44,120 nt of DNA from CAYFPO01 sp964345035 (GCA_964345035.1 CAYFPO010000019.1:1-44120); one strand, 5' to 3'; counted from the stretch's first letter, positions 1 through 9,351 are shown. Program-made: numbers and translations. Notes: generated from the sequence alone by a model not told the origin.

Positions 1-557
1 GTATTTTCTTCAGCTTCAGGTTCTGGAGTTTCTGCTGCTGTAGTATCCTCAGATTGTTTTTCCACACCACCAGAATCCTTTTCTGAAATTTCAGAAGATG
101 CTGCTTCCTCTACTGATTCAGTTGCATTTGCTGCATCTGCTGATTCAGATTCTGATTTGTCCACTGAAACTGAAGGTTTTTCAGGTGTCTTCTTTAATTT
201 TTCTGCTTTTGCTGCCGCTTTTCTCTCTTCCCTGGATTTTTGAGATTCCAGGAATTCTGCAATCTGTGCATTAATATCTTCTTCAGATTTACCCTGTTTC
301 AGCATCTCTCTCTTCAGGTTTAGACCTGTTTTTCTGAGAAGTCCATTTACCGTATCTGAAGTCTGAGCACCATTATCAATCCAATAATTGACACGGTCTT
401 CCTTAATCTTTAATCCGTTATTTGCATTCAACGGATCATACCAGCCCAGACGTTCTAACTCTCTTCCGTCACGCCTGTTTCTGGAATCCATTGCCACAAT
501 TCTGTAAAATGGTCTTTTCCTTCGACCATGTCTCTGTAATCTTATAACTACTGCCAA
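1..557 (-). CDS. rpsP: 30S ribosomal protein bS16 with long acidic C-terminal extension (3' end outside window)
   Basis: Small-subunit ribosomal protein S16, which binds 16S rRNA and helps 30S assembly. The N-terminus reads MAVVIRLQRHGRRKRPFYRI and continues through the family core (RLGWYDP near 36-42, the DRVNYWIDNGAQ segment near 54-65) to about residue 80. The start is a TTG at 555-557, five bases after a strong AAAGGAG ribosome binding site at 563-569; no ATG would keep the conserved N-terminus. That binding site touches the ffh stop codon at 568-570, so the two genes are probably co-transcribed and coupled. After the core come more than 100 residues of Lys/Glu/Ala-rich helix (about 85-125) and then a Ser/Glu/Ala/Thr-rich acidic low-complexity tail that is still open at the window edge. 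S16 is normally about 80-100 residues, so this tail is unusually long. The identification is certain; the function of the tail is unknown. Confidence 0.96.
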   Translation of the reverse strand, partial: MAVVIRLQRHGRRKRPFYRIVAMDSRNRRDGRELERLGWYDPLNANNGLKIKEDRVNYWIDNGAQTSDTVNGLLRKTGLNLKREMLKQGKSEEDINAQIAEFLESQKSREERKAAAKAEKLKKTPEKPSVSVDKSESESADAANATESVEEAASSEISEKDSGGVEKQSEDTTAAETPEPEAEEN

Positions 558-567
558 ATTTACTCCT

Positions 568-1890
568 TTAGCTTATATTTGGTATCTGTATCGGGAATTT
601 ACTCCCGCCCTTTTTAAATTTTTTCATCATTGTTTTCATTTGATGAAATTGTTTTAATAACTGGTTCACCTCAAACACAGGTCTCCCACAACCGAGAGCA
701 ATCCTTTTTCTCCGTGAGCCATTTATAATTTCCGGTTTCATTCGTTCAACAGGTGTCATGGAATCAATAATTGCATTCATCCAGACAACCTGTTTTTCAC
801 CAAAATCACCGGTTTTAAATTTACCTTTCATTGGGATCATATTCATAATCTGTTCCATTGATCCCATTTTCCGAAACTGGTTAATTTGCTTCTGAAAATC
901 TGCAAGTGTAAAACTATTATCCAGCAGTTTTTTCTGTAATTTCTCTGCTTCCTGTTTATCAATGGATTCCTGGGCTTTTTCAACCAATCCAACCACATCG
1001 CCCATTCCCAGGATTCTGCTTGCCATTCTTTCCGGATGAAACACTTCCAGATCTTTCACAGACTCTCCGGTTCCAATGAATTTTATTGGTTTGCCAGTAA
1101 TTTCTCTGATGGATACAGCAGCACCTCCACGGGAATCGCCATCCATCTTAGTTAAAATTATGCCTGTGATATCCAGGAATTCAGAAAAAACCTTACTTGA
1201 ATTGACCGCATCCTGCCCGGTCATCCCATCGGCAACAAACAGTATCTCGTCCGGTTTGCAGATTCCGGCAATTGAATTAAGTTCATCCATCAGGGATTCA
1301 TCCACGTGGAGTCTGCCAGCAGTATCAATGATAATTACATCTGCTTTTTCTTTTACTGCGGCTTTCATCCCGGATTTCACAACCGAAATTGGGTCATCAT
1401 TTGAACCGGTAAATATTCCCAATTGATTTTCTTCCGCTAACACTTGCAACTGTTTTACAGCTGCCGGTCGTTGCCTGTCTGCAGCTATCAGGTAACAGTT
1501 TAACTTCCTGCGTTTATTCAAAAATCTCCCGAGTTTTACAGCGGTGGTAGTTTTACCTGAACCCTGTAAACCGGATAATAAAATTACGGTTGTTCCTTTT
1601 GTATTCAGATGTACTTCATCAGACGACCCACCTAAAAATTCTGTGAGTTCATCCTTGATAACCTTGATGAACTGCTGTCCCGGAGTTACGGAATTCAGGA
1701 CTTTCTGTCCTGTTGCCTTACTCTGCACCCTTGATACAAAATCCCGGGCGACTTTAAAGTTTACATCTGCTTCCAGAAACACTCTCCGCACCGAACGCAG
1801 AGAATCTGAAATATTGCTCTCATTTATTTTTCCCTGTCTCCTCAGTGTTTTGAATAAGTCTGCAAAACGGTCCTGTATCTGTTCAAACAT
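568..1890 (-). CDS. ffh: Signal recognition particle protein Ffh (SRP54 GTPase)
   Basis: GTPase subunit of the signal recognition particle. It binds 4.5S/6S RNA and signal sequences of nascent membrane proteins and delivers ribosomes to FtsY at the inner membrane. The order is N domain (1-95), G domain with P-loop GLQGSGKTTT (107-116), DTAGR (189-193) and TKMDGDSRGG (247-256), then a methionine-rich M domain (about 300-425) with the RNA-binding stretch SRRKRIALG near 392-400. The length of 440 aa is normal for the family. The ATG at 1888-1890 follows an AAAGAAG sequence closely. The ffh-rpsP pairing is common in bacteria and here the stop codon overlaps the rpsP ribosome binding site. The N-terminus is intact and all GTPase motifs are present. 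Confidence 0.98.
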   Translation of the reverse strand: MFEQIQDRFADLFKTLRRQGKINESNISDSLRSVRRVFLEADVNFKVARDFVSRVQSKATGQKVLNSVTPGQQFIKVIKDELTEFLGGSSDEVHLNTKGTTVILLSGLQGSGKTTTAVKLGRFLNKRRKLNCYLIAADRQRPAAVKQLQVLAEENQLGIFTGSNDDPISVVKSGMKAAVKEKADVIIIDTAGRLHVDESLMDELNSIAGICKPDEILFVADGMTGQDAVNSSKVFSEFLDITGIILTKMDGDSRGGAAVSIREITGKPIKFIGTGESVKDLEVFHPERMASRILGMGDVVGLVEKAQESIDKQEAEKLQKKLLDNSFTLADFQKQINQFRKMGSMEQIMNMIPMKGKFKTGDFGEKQVVWMNAIIDSMTPVERMKPEIINGSRRKRIALGCGRPVFEVNQLLKQFHQMKTMMKKFKKGGSKFPIQIPNIS

Positions 1891-2150
1891 CTTCTTTTAT
1901 CAAAAATCACACACGTTTAAAGCCTGCAAATTTAGGAGATTCATATATATTTGTGCAAGACAAATGGTGAATGTACTTGTGTTAAAATTGAAAAATAAAT
2001 TTTAACGCATAGATGCTGGGCCACAAGGGAACTATTTTTAAATCTAAGGGACTTGGCGACTCTGTGAAACCTTTATGATGGAACATATTGATGGTTAAAG
2101 GTTTTTGTTGGCAGCTAGTAGCAAAAAGTAAGAGGCTAAGTGGTATTTCA
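1891..2150. other. Intergenic stretch between the SDR gene and ffh, with one weak hairpin
   Basis: No convincing reading frame or RNA gene is visible in these 260 bases. The only structure I see is a 9-bp inverted repeat, AAACCTTTA (2067-2075) and TAAAGGTTT (2096-2104), with a 20-base loop, followed by a short T run on the plus strand. No plus-strand gene ends here, so a terminator reading has no obvious customer. The stretch must hold the end of the aconitase-SDR transcript and probably the ffh promoter, but I cannot place either. Confidence 0.35.
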
Positions 2151-2864
2151 CTAAAAATCCCCCGCAGTTCTCCGTAGGACTATTTCCTCGACTGTGGCAA
2201 TTTGATTTTGTCTGATGGTATGCACTACAGTATGGGCAATCTCCTCTGCGCTCATCATTTCCTCCCGGGGAAAATCTGCTTTTATATCATCCCAGAACGG
2301 AGTATCCACAGCCCCGGGATGCACAGACACAACCTTTATATTGTAATCCCGCAACTCTTCCCGTAAGCTCATGGAAAATCCCCGCAGTCCGAATTTGGAT
2401 GCTACATAGGCGGTGGAGTAGGGATATCCCTTGATCCCCGCAGTGGAATTTATAAATACAATGGTGCCTGTTTTGTTCTGCTGCATTTGTGGTATATACC
2501 CCTTAGACACTAAATATGCTCCACGGAGATTCACTGCCATCTGGCTGTCCCAGTCCTCCAGTCTTGAATTTTCTATACGGTTAAAAACACCCAGCCCTGC
2601 ATTGTTTACTATTATATTTACGAAACCTATGTCTGAAGTTTTTTTGATGAGATTATCAATGGATACAGGGTCGGATACATCAGTATGAATGACAGTTGCA
2701 TTTCCACCTGCAGTATTGATTTTTTCCGCTGTTTTATAAAGCTTTTCTACAGATCTTGCAGCTAATATTACATGGCATCTCGTTTCTGCAAGTTTCATGG
2801 ATATTGCTCTTCCTAATCCCGAAGATGCTCCCGTTACAAGGGCAATGTTTGTATCAGTGCTCAC
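2151..2864 (-). CDS. Short-chain dehydrogenase/reductase (SDR) family oxidoreductase
   Basis: A classical SDR that transfers hydride between NAD(P)H and a small alcohol or carbonyl substrate; the substrate cannot be read from sequence. The Rossmann motif TGASSGLG is at 11-18, NNAG at 87-90, and the catalytic Ser140, Tyr153 and Lys157 (Y-V-A-S-K) are all present, with the structural Asn at 112. An Arg at position 37, after the second strand, suggests NADP(H) over NAD(H). The 237-aa length is typical. The start is GTG at 2862-2864, directly after the TAA stop of the aconitase gene (2865-2867) with no space between them, so the gene is almost certainly translated by coupling to aconitase. No functional link to the TCA cycle follows from that alone. 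Confidence 0.9.
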   Translation of the reverse strand: MSTDTNIALVTGASSGLGRAISMKLAETRCHVILAARSVEKLYKTAEKINTAGGNATVIHTDVSDPVSIDNLIKKTSDIGFVNIIVNNAGLGVFNRIENSRLEDWDSQMAVNLRGAYLVSKGYIPQMQQNKTGTIVFINSTAGIKGYPYSTAYVASKFGLRGFSMSLREELRDYNIKVVSVHPGAVDTPFWDDIKADFPREEMMSAEEIAHTVVHTIRQNQIATVEEIVLRRTAGDF

Positions 2865-5126
2865 TTAGACCGTCTGAGTGGAAATCAAATTCAATGCACT
2901 TCCTTCCCTGAACCAATCAATTTGTGCAGAATTACAGGATTGATGGACTTCAAATTCATCCTGACTGCTGTCTGAATGGTGCAGTACAATTGTAACATTT
3001 GAATCAGGTGATAATTCTTTTAGTCCGATAATATCAATGGTATCATCTTCCTGAAATTTATAGTAGTCATTTTTATCTAAAAATGTCAATGGCAGAACCC
3101 CTTGTTTTTTAAGATTGGTCTCATGAATTCTGGCAAATGACTGTACCAGGACCGCTTTTACACCCATATATCTGGCTTCCATGGCAGCATGTTCCCGGGA
3201 GGATCCCTCACCGAAATTTTCTCCTCCAACAACAATAGTTCCTATTCCGGAATTTTTGTATTTTCGGCAAACCTGTGGAACTTCACCATATTCACCGGTT
3301 AACTGGTTTTTGATACAATTTGTTTTATCATTAAATACATTCACCCCCCCAATCAGGAAGTTGTTAGAAATATTCTCCAGATGGCCCCTGAATTTTAGCC
3401 ATGGTCCTGCCATTGAAATATGATCGGTTGTGCATTTACCGGATGTTTTTATCAATAATTTCAATCCGATGAAATCATTTCCATCCCAAGGTAAAAATCT
3501 TTCCAGAAACTGCAGTCTTTCAGAATTTTCATCAATATTGATCTCCACACCTTCTCTGTTTGCAACCGGTGAGATAAACCCTGAGTCTCCCGTTTCAAAT
3601 CCGTTCTTTGGTAGTTCAATACCCACAGGAGGGTCTAAGGTCACTTCCTCACCATTTGCATTTACCAGAGAATCAGTTATTGGATTGAAATTCAGATCCC
3701 CGGATAATGCATACGCAATGACAATTTCCGGAGAGGCAACAAATGCATGGGTTTTTGGGTTTCCGTCATTTCTCTTAGCAAAATTCCGGTTAAATGAGGT
3801 GATGATTGTATTTTTCCTGTCCGGATCACTCTCATTTCTCTGCCATTGACCAATACATGGTCCACAGGCATTAGCCAACACCACTGCGTTTATTTCCTCA
3901 AAAACTTCCATTAATCCATCCCGCTCAATGGTTCTGTGTATCTTATCTGATCCCGGTGTGATGGTAATGGTGGATTTTGGTGTGACTTGTTTATCCACAG
4001 CTTGTTTTGCAATAGAAGCAGCACGGGTGATATCTTCGTAGGATGAATTTGTGCATGATCCGATCAATCCCACATCAATTGTCTCAGGCCATCCATTATC
4101 ACCGGCTGCCTTGCCCAACTCAGATACAGTATGATTTCTGTCCGGTGTAAAAGGACCATTTACATAGGGTTCAATGGAGGTTAAATCAATTTCGTGAAGT
4201 TCATCATAGAACTGCTCGGGGTTTCCATATACTTCAGGATCGGACTTTAAATGATGTATATTCTCATTTGCAAGATCAGCTACCTTTTCCCTCTCGGTTA
4301 TCCTGAGATATTCTTCCATTTTTGCATCATAGCTGAACAAAGATGTAGTAGCCCCCACTTCAGCACCCATATTACAGATTGTTCCCTTACCGGTGCAGGA
4401 AATAGATTCAGCACCTTCTCCAAAATATTCGATAATGGCTCCCGTTCCGCCTTTTACCGTGAGGATTCCTGCAATTTTTAAAATAACATCCTTTGCTGAT
4501 GCCCAGCCGTTTAACCTGCCAGTTAGTTTAATACCGATCAATTTGGGCATCTGGAGTTCCCATGGCTGTCCAACCATGGCATCTACGGCATCTGCACCAC
4601 CCACACCAATTGCAACCATTCCCAGCCCCCCGGCATTGGGTGTATGAGAATCAGTTCCTATCATCATCCCTCCGGGGAATGCATAATTTTCCAAAACCAC
4701 CTGATGGATTATGCCTGCACCCGGTTTCCAGAATCCAATCCCATATTTTTTGGATACGGAAGCGAGAAAATCATAAACTTCTGAATTGGTTGATTCTGCA
4801 GTGGTTACATCCGCTTTCGCTCCATCTTTAGCAAGAATCAAATGGTCGCAATGGACAGTCGTGGGCAGGGAAGTCTCCTCCCTGTCTGCAATGATAAACT
4901 GCAATAAAGCCATCTGTGCGGTGGCATCCTGCATTGCAAGCCTGTCAGGGCGAAATCCAACATAGTCAATACCTCTGGTGAAAGATTGTAATTTTGAATC
5001 AAATACATGGGAATATAATATTTTTTCTGAAAATGTCAGTGGTCTGTTTAATGCTGTACGAATCTTTTGGATATTATCTCCAAACTGAGAATAAAATGTT
5101 TCTATCATATCAAAATTTAATGTCAT
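2865..5126 (-). CDS. acn: Aconitate hydratase (mitochondrial-type aconitase)
   Basis: Interconverts citrate and isocitrate in the TCA cycle through a [4Fe-4S] cluster. The three cluster-ligand cysteines are visible as Cys358 (GSCTNSS) and Cys421/Cys424 (ACGPCIGQW). The 753-aa length and the N-terminal half (substrate-loop segments HCDHLI near 92-97 and GTDSHTPNAGGLG near 157-169) resemble the mitochondrial ACO2-type enzyme rather than the longer AcnA/IRP1 type or AcnB. The C-terminal swivel domain carries GEGSSREHAA, which holds the catalytic serine/arginine region. The ATG at 5124-5126 is preceded by AAAGGG at a good distance. The gene is transcribed divergently from the C25 peptidase and is followed without a gap by an SDR gene. 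Confidence 0.96.
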   Translation of the reverse strand: MTLNFDMIETFYSQFGDNIQKIRTALNRPLTFSEKILYSHVFDSKLQSFTRGIDYVGFRPDRLAMQDATAQMALLQFIIADREETSLPTTVHCDHLILAKDGAKADVTTAESTNSEVYDFLASVSKKYGIGFWKPGAGIIHQVVLENYAFPGGMMIGTDSHTPNAGGLGMVAIGVGGADAVDAMVGQPWELQMPKLIGIKLTGRLNGWASAKDVILKIAGILTVKGGTGAIIEYFGEGAESISCTGKGTICNMGAEVGATTSLFSYDAKMEEYLRITEREKVADLANENIHHLKSDPEVYGNPEQFYDELHEIDLTSIEPYVNGPFTPDRNHTVSELGKAAGDNGWPETIDVGLIGSCTNSSYEDITRAASIAKQAVDKQVTPKSTITITPGSDKIHRTIERDGLMEVFEEINAVVLANACGPCIGQWQRNESDPDRKNTIITSFNRNFAKRNDGNPKTHAFVASPEIVIAYALSGDLNFNPITDSLVNANGEEVTLDPPVGIELPKNGFETGDSGFISPVANREGVEINIDENSERLQFLERFLPWDGNDFIGLKLLIKTSGKCTTDHISMAGPWLKFRGHLENISNNFLIGGVNVFNDKTNCIKNQLTGEYGEVPQVCRKYKNSGIGTIVVGGENFGEGSSREHAAMEARYMGVKAVLVQSFARIHETNLKKQGVLPLTFLDKNDYYKFQEDDTIDIIGLKELSPDSNVTIVLHHSDSSQDEFEVHQSCNSAQIDWFREGSALNLISTQTV

Positions 5127-5311
5127 ACAACCCTTTCGAATATTGTGGTTTGATTAATAATCCCGTATTGGTTCGGTGGTTACAAATAATATATTATTTT
5201 CTGAGCGTTAAATTTACGGTGATGAGGAATTGTGAAACAATCCGTGAACTGGCAAATAAAAGGAAATTCAACAACAGTATGCTAATATTAAAGAATCTTA
5301 AATTTTATTAA
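5127..5311. promoter_or_regulatory. Divergent intergenic region (aconitase / C25 peptidase) with 16-bp perfect palindrome
   Basis: This 185-base gap must hold promoters for both the aconitase gene (minus) and the C25 peptidase operon (plus). It contains a perfect palindrome, AAATAATATATTATTT, at 5184-5199, which could be a dimeric repressor site or simply an AT-rich promoter element. I cannot assign -35/-10 boxes with confidence on either strand. Confidence 0.4.
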
Positions 5312-7825
5312 ATGACAATTAGAAGTTTAATGATATTCATTATCTATTTTTCCAAGGGTTTAGTTTATGGTGAAGAAGTTTACTCATTTCAAATCCATGG
5401 AGATACCCAACCAAAAGTCCTGGACAACTATTTATACAATCCCCAGGCAAATTCACAGATTATTGCTGATTCAACCATAATAGATATTTTTGAATGGAAA
5501 GCAGCTGTTTCCAATCCTGATCTAATAGAAATTTCTTTGACAAATGAGCAATGGATAAAATTACCTGATGAAATTTCAACTGTGAACTTTCAAAACCAAA
5601 TTTCCAAATCACAACCAATACTGATGCGGGGATGCCCAATCGTTAAAATTCAACTAAATCCCTGGAGAAACGGAGATTTGGGAGGATTGGAATACCTGCA
5701 GGCAGCAAATGTGATTATCACTTTGGAAAGTGATCCTATACTTTCTGACATTTCATATTTTCCCCCGGATATCATCAATCCTCAACACAGGACAAGAAAC
5801 TATGAAAATTTCACTAATACTGAATATCTGATAATTTCTACACCGGAGTTAATACCTGCCGCAAATGATCTGGCAGATCTTCATCGAGATGAGGTGAATA
5901 CTAATTTCAGACTAAATACCGAAGTAGTTTCTACCGATTCACTTTTTGATGCCGGAGAAACACTCACGCCCGAATTGATAAATAGTTATTTGCTCGACAG
6001 AATTGCCAATGATGAAAATGCCGATCTAAAATACCTGCTGTTTATTGGGGATGAATATGGGATTCCTCCCTACTATCATAATAATACTCCAACAGATGAT
6101 TATTATACTTCAAGCACTGTATCAACTTTGAATCCACAGATTCCAACCGGAAGAATTCCGGTATCAACTTTATCCGAAGCTGAATCAATTGTTGAACAGA
6201 TACGGGAATATATACTGTATCCCATTTCCGGGAATTGGAAGAGTAAAATTCTATTACTTGCAGATGATCAGAATCACCCTGACCAGGAAGAATTTACTCA
6301 TGCCATCAATTCCAACATTTTATATGAAATATTGAAAAATCAGTTACACTTTTCCAATTTGTATGGTACAGACTATATACCAACACCGTCCGGAGGCTGG
6401 TTTGAACATCCTGAATTAACATCGGATTTTATATCTTCCATCAATTCCGGTGTTGGTTTAATGAATTATATAGGACACGGGAGTGCTACAGCTCTTGCAC
6501 ACGAAAATATTTTGAATATGTCCCGGGATCTGAATTCTATCCAGGCAGAAAAACAGGGAATCTGGATAGTAGGAACCTGCTCATTCGGACAGTATGATGA
6601 TACAGAATCCATGGCAGAAGCACTGTTAAAAAAGCCGGATGGAAGTATTGGGCTGATCACCACAACCAGAGCAGTATATGCATCTTCCAATATTCAATAT
6701 CTGAAAAGGGTATTTAATAATTTAGATGATATTATTAATAATGCAGCGATTGCAGAATATTACAGATTAGGAGATTTAGCACATTATTCCAAGGAAAGCA
6801 GCAGCGATTATCTTTTTCAGGTTTTCGGAGATCCTGCCCTGCCACTGCCATTCCCAAAAATCACTTCCTTAATAAATACAACTGAAAGTTCAGATACATT
6901 TGTTGTAGCAGAGCAGGCGGAATTGGTATTATACGAATCACAAGATGATTACTATATGACTGTTCTGGGTCCGGAACAATATAATAACATTGGATATTAC
7001 CTCCCGGGAGAAATCATTTTTCAAGGCAGTATACAATCCCCTGCAAATTTTTACATACCGTTGGATATCTCACAATGTGATGACTGTTCCGCAAAAATAA
7101 CTGTGTACTCTGAATCATCTGGCAATGACAATTTGAACGGAAATATTGATAATTTATATCCAATACCAATTATCGGTACCGATATTGCTTCCACTGATAT
7201 CACCGGGCCGGAAATTAACCTCTGGCATAAGGGTAATCTCATTACTGAGACCGGAATGATCAGTCCACCCTATGAAATTACAGTAGGACTTACAGATACT
7301 TCCGGAATTAATCTGACTGGTTCAATGGGACATAGTATCAGATATGAAATAAATGGTATTGAAACAATCTTAAACCAGGATTTTACTTATGTTAATTCCG
7401 ATTCGGGTATTGTTACCTTTTCAGTACCGGAAATTGAAATACAGCTGTTTGATTTTTATATTGAAGCTTGGGATAATGTAAATAATTCTACAGCAAAAAT
7501 TTATTCCCTCATTATGGGCGAATATGCCCCATTTTCAATTGAAAAAATATATAATTATCCAAACCCCTTTACAGATGATACGTTCTTCACATTTTTCTCT
7601 AATGAAAATGCAACTGTTACAATTACTGTATTTACTCTCGATGGGAGCAAGGTAATGGAAAAGAAGGCAAATGTTGATGGTAGTGAATTAACCAGTATTT
7701 ACTGGAATGGCAAAGATGATTTTTCAAATCCAATTGCAAATGGCACCTACTTTTATCATGTATCTGCTTCAAGTGAAAACGGAGGAGAATTTCAGCATAT
7801 ATCAAAATTATCAAAAATTAAGTGA
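5312..7825 (+). CDS. Secreted C25 (gingipain/PorU-like) cysteine peptidase with FlgD-like C-terminal domain
   Basis: Predicted exported cysteine peptidase of family C25, which includes gingipains and PorU, the type IX secretion sortase. The first 20 residues form a signal peptide (hydrophobic core 6-13, likely cleavage after VYG). The catalytic His389 lies in YIGHGS and Cys423 in VGTCSFG, with a downstream LITTTRAVYAS segment typical of the family. The peptidase domain spans roughly 165-515, a beta-rich region follows, and residues 747-837 form a domain starting YNYPNPF and ending in GTYFYHV, matching FlgD-like Ig or type IX-sorting C-terminal domains. At 837 aa it is shorter than most PorU proteins, so PorU, another C25 peptidase, or a type IX cargo protein are all possible. 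It sits three bases ahead of maf and probably heads the C25-maf-rodZ operon. ATG at 5312 is the only start that keeps the signal peptide. Confidence 0.85.
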   Translation: MTIRSLMIFIIYFSKGLVYGEEVYSFQIHGDTQPKVLDNYLYNPQANSQIIADSTIIDIFEWKAAVSNPDLIEISLTNEQWIKLPDEISTVNFQNQISKSQPILMRGCPIVKIQLNPWRNGDLGGLEYLQAANVIITLESDPILSDISYFPPDIINPQHRTRNYENFTNTEYLIISTPELIPAANDLADLHRDEVNTNFRLNTEVVSTDSLFDAGETLTPELINSYLLDRIANDENADLKYLLFIGDEYGIPPYYHNNTPTDDYYTSSTVSTLNPQIPTGRIPVSTLSEAESIVEQIREYILYPISGNWKSKILLLADDQNHPDQEEFTHAINSNILYEILKNQLHFSNLYGTDYIPTPSGGWFEHPELTSDFISSINSGVGLMNYIGHGSATALAHENILNMSRDLNSIQAEKQGIWIVGTCSFGQYDDTESMAEALLKKPDGSIGLITTTRAVYASSNIQYLKRVFNNLDDIINNAAIAEYYRLGDLAHYSKESSSDYLFQVFGDPALPLPFPKITSLINTTESSDTFVVAEQAELVLYESQDDYYMTVLGPEQYNNIGYYLPGEIIFQGSIQSPANFYIPLDISQCDDCSAKITVYSESSGNDNLNGNIDNLYPIPIIGTDIASTDITGPEINLWHKGNLITETGMISPPYEITVGLTDTSGINLTGSMGHSIRYEINGIETILNQDFTYVNSDSGIVTFSVPEIEIQLFDFYIEAWDNVNNSTAKIYSLIMGEYAPFSIEKIYNYPNPFTDDTFFTFFSNENATVTITVFTLDGSKVMEKKANVDGSELTSIYWNGKDDFSNPIANGTYFYHVSASSENGGEFQHISKLSKIK

Positions 7826-7828
7826 AAA

Positions 7829-8446
7829 ATGGAAATTATTTTAGCATCACAAAGTCCTCGAAGAAAACAATTGCTAAAAATGCTCGATATACAATTTACT
7901 ATGCAATCTTCCGGGGTTGATGAATCTACAATGCAAATAGATAAATCATCACCACAAGAGTATTGTGAATCCCTTGCAGCAATCAAGGCTGATGCAGTCA
8001 GTACAAAACATCAAGGTGCTTTAGTGATAGGTGGAGACACTATTGTTGTGCTGGGCTCAGAGATCATAGAAAAACCTGAGCAAAAAACAGATGCTGTCTC
8101 TATGCTTAAGCAGCTTAGTGGAAATACTCATCAGGTTTATACGGGGATATCTTTACGGTGCATTTCAAAAGATTTAAACCACACATTTTCTGATAGGACC
8201 GATGTGACATTTCAAAACCTCACTGATGAAGAAATACACTATTATGTAAAATACCATAAACCGTATGATAAAGCTGGGAGTTATGGAATTCAGGATTGGA
8301 GTGCGGTTTTCGTAACTGAGATTAAGGGTTGTTTTTACAATGTTGTCGGATTTCCCATACCAAAATTTTATAATGAGATAAAAAAGTTGGAAATTGACGG
8401 TGAAATATTTGAAAAGCACTTGAATACAAAAAGAGAAACTCCCTAA
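7829..8446 (+). CDS. maf: Maf family nucleoside triphosphate pyrophosphatase
   Basis: House-cleaning enzyme that hydrolyses non-canonical or excess nucleoside triphosphates to the monophosphate and pyrophosphate; also historically linked to septum formation. The signature S-Q-S-P-R-R occupies residues 7-12, the metal-binding GGDTIV with Asp70 is at 68-73, and GSYGIQ appears later at about 151-156, as in the dTTP/UTP-specific YhdE-type branch. The length (205 aa) is normal. The ATG at 7829 is three bases after the C25 peptidase stop, and rodZ follows 14 bases later, so the three genes are likely one transcript. Substrate preference for dTTP/UTP is inferred from motif similarity only. Confidence 0.94.
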   Translation: MEIILASQSPRRKQLLKMLDIQFTMQSSGVDESTMQIDKSSPQEYCESLAAIKADAVSTKHQGALVIGGDTIVVLGSEIIEKPEQKTDAVSMLKQLSGNTHQVYTGISLRCISKDLNHTFSDRTDVTFQNLTDEEIHYYVKYHKPYDKAGSYGIQDWSAVFVTEIKGCFYNVVGFPIPKFYNEIKKLEIDGEIFEKHLNTKRETP

Positions 8447-8460
8447 TTTTTAACCTCTGA

Positions 8461-9351
8461 ATGACCGCACAAGATCCATTTTATAAACAATTAGAAACCA
8501 AGCGTAAAGCACAAAATATTACGCTATTTGAAATTTCTGAACGTACAAAAATACGGGAAGAATTTTTAGCGGCAATTGAACAGGGTAATTTCCCCATTCT
8601 CCCTTCCGTCTATGTTAGATTATTCCTCAAATCCTACGCAATAGAAATTGGTGCTGATCCGGACAAGGTAATTGAAGATTACGAAATTCATACTACAGGA
8701 ACAATTTCTCAAAAATCCTCAACACCAGATCCCCCAGTTGAAGTGGATTTTCAGTCCGATGAATCAAAATCCATTGACCTGTCCAAGTCGTCAACATTCA
8801 ATAGAAAAGCTCTAATTAGAGCAGTAATAACGATTGTTGTATTGTTTATTTTATTTAAACTTGTCGGTGAATTAACACATAATGTTCAAACTTCTGATAA
8901 GCAAGTCACAGAAGACCCTGCTTTCACTGATGAAATTCAATCTGCAGTTGATACTTATGAAGAAATTGGATTGGGTGATACAATACAAGATATTCGAATA
9001 CTGGATGAATCTGTATTTTTTACAGGAAAATTAATTAGTACTGAAAATGTAAAACTGAATTTGACAATGCCCCTTATATTTACTGTTAAGGCAATGGAAA
9101 ATACACAGGTCCACATTGGTGCAGTTGAGAGTGACTCTACCATTTTTGATCAAAATAAACTCCTCCCTAAAGATTCTTCAATGACAGTTGAATCAACAGA
9201 TCAGATCAAATTTGATTTGTGGAAATCAAATCACGTAGAAGTATCCATAAACGGAATCCGCATTGACAACAGATTTAGTCACGATAATGTGGCGGTTCGT
9301 GCATCCATCGTTGCAGATGGGTCATTATTTTTATCCTATTACAACCACTAA
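8461..9351 (+). CDS. rodZ: RodZ-like membrane-anchored HTH cytoskeletal protein
   Basis: Bitopic inner-membrane protein that in other bacteria ties MreB to the cell-elongation machinery. An N-terminal RodZ-type helix-turn-helix (about 8-70, with TLFEISERTKI and FPILPSVYVRLFLKSYA) is followed by a polar linker, one transmembrane helix (about 118-137) and a periplasmic beta-rich domain (about 190-296) like the DUF4115 region of RodZ. The length of 296 aa fits. The gene lies 14 bases after maf and 164 bases before mraZ, placing elongation and division genes side by side. No MreB gene is in the window. The HTH in this family binds MreB rather than DNA, although DNA binding has not been excluded here. 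Confidence 0.88.
   Translation: MTAQDPFYKQLETKRKAQNITLFEISERTKIREEFLAAIEQGNFPILPSVYVRLFLKSYAIEIGADPDKVIEDYEIHTTGTISQKSSTPDPPVEVDFQSDESKSIDLSKSSTFNRKALIRAVITIVVLFILFKLVGELTHNVQTSDKQVTEDPAFTDEIQSAVDTYEEIGLGDTIQDIRILDESVFFTGKLISTENVKLNLTMPLIFTVKAMENTQVHIGAVESDSTIFDQNKLLPKDSSMTVESTDQIKFDLWKSNHVEVSINGIRIDNRFSHDNVAVRASIVADGSLFLSYYNH

Noticed and set aside
1076..1426. Open frame on the plus strand opposite ffh, and the many similar frames opposite or within other genes
   Set aside because: They lie on the opposite strand or in another frame of well-identified genes, show no recognisable domains, and are skewed in composition as shadows are.
2067..2106. Inverted repeat with a short T run as a plus-strand terminator
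   Set aside because: No plus-strand gene precedes it, the loop is 20 bases long, and on the minus strand it has no T run.
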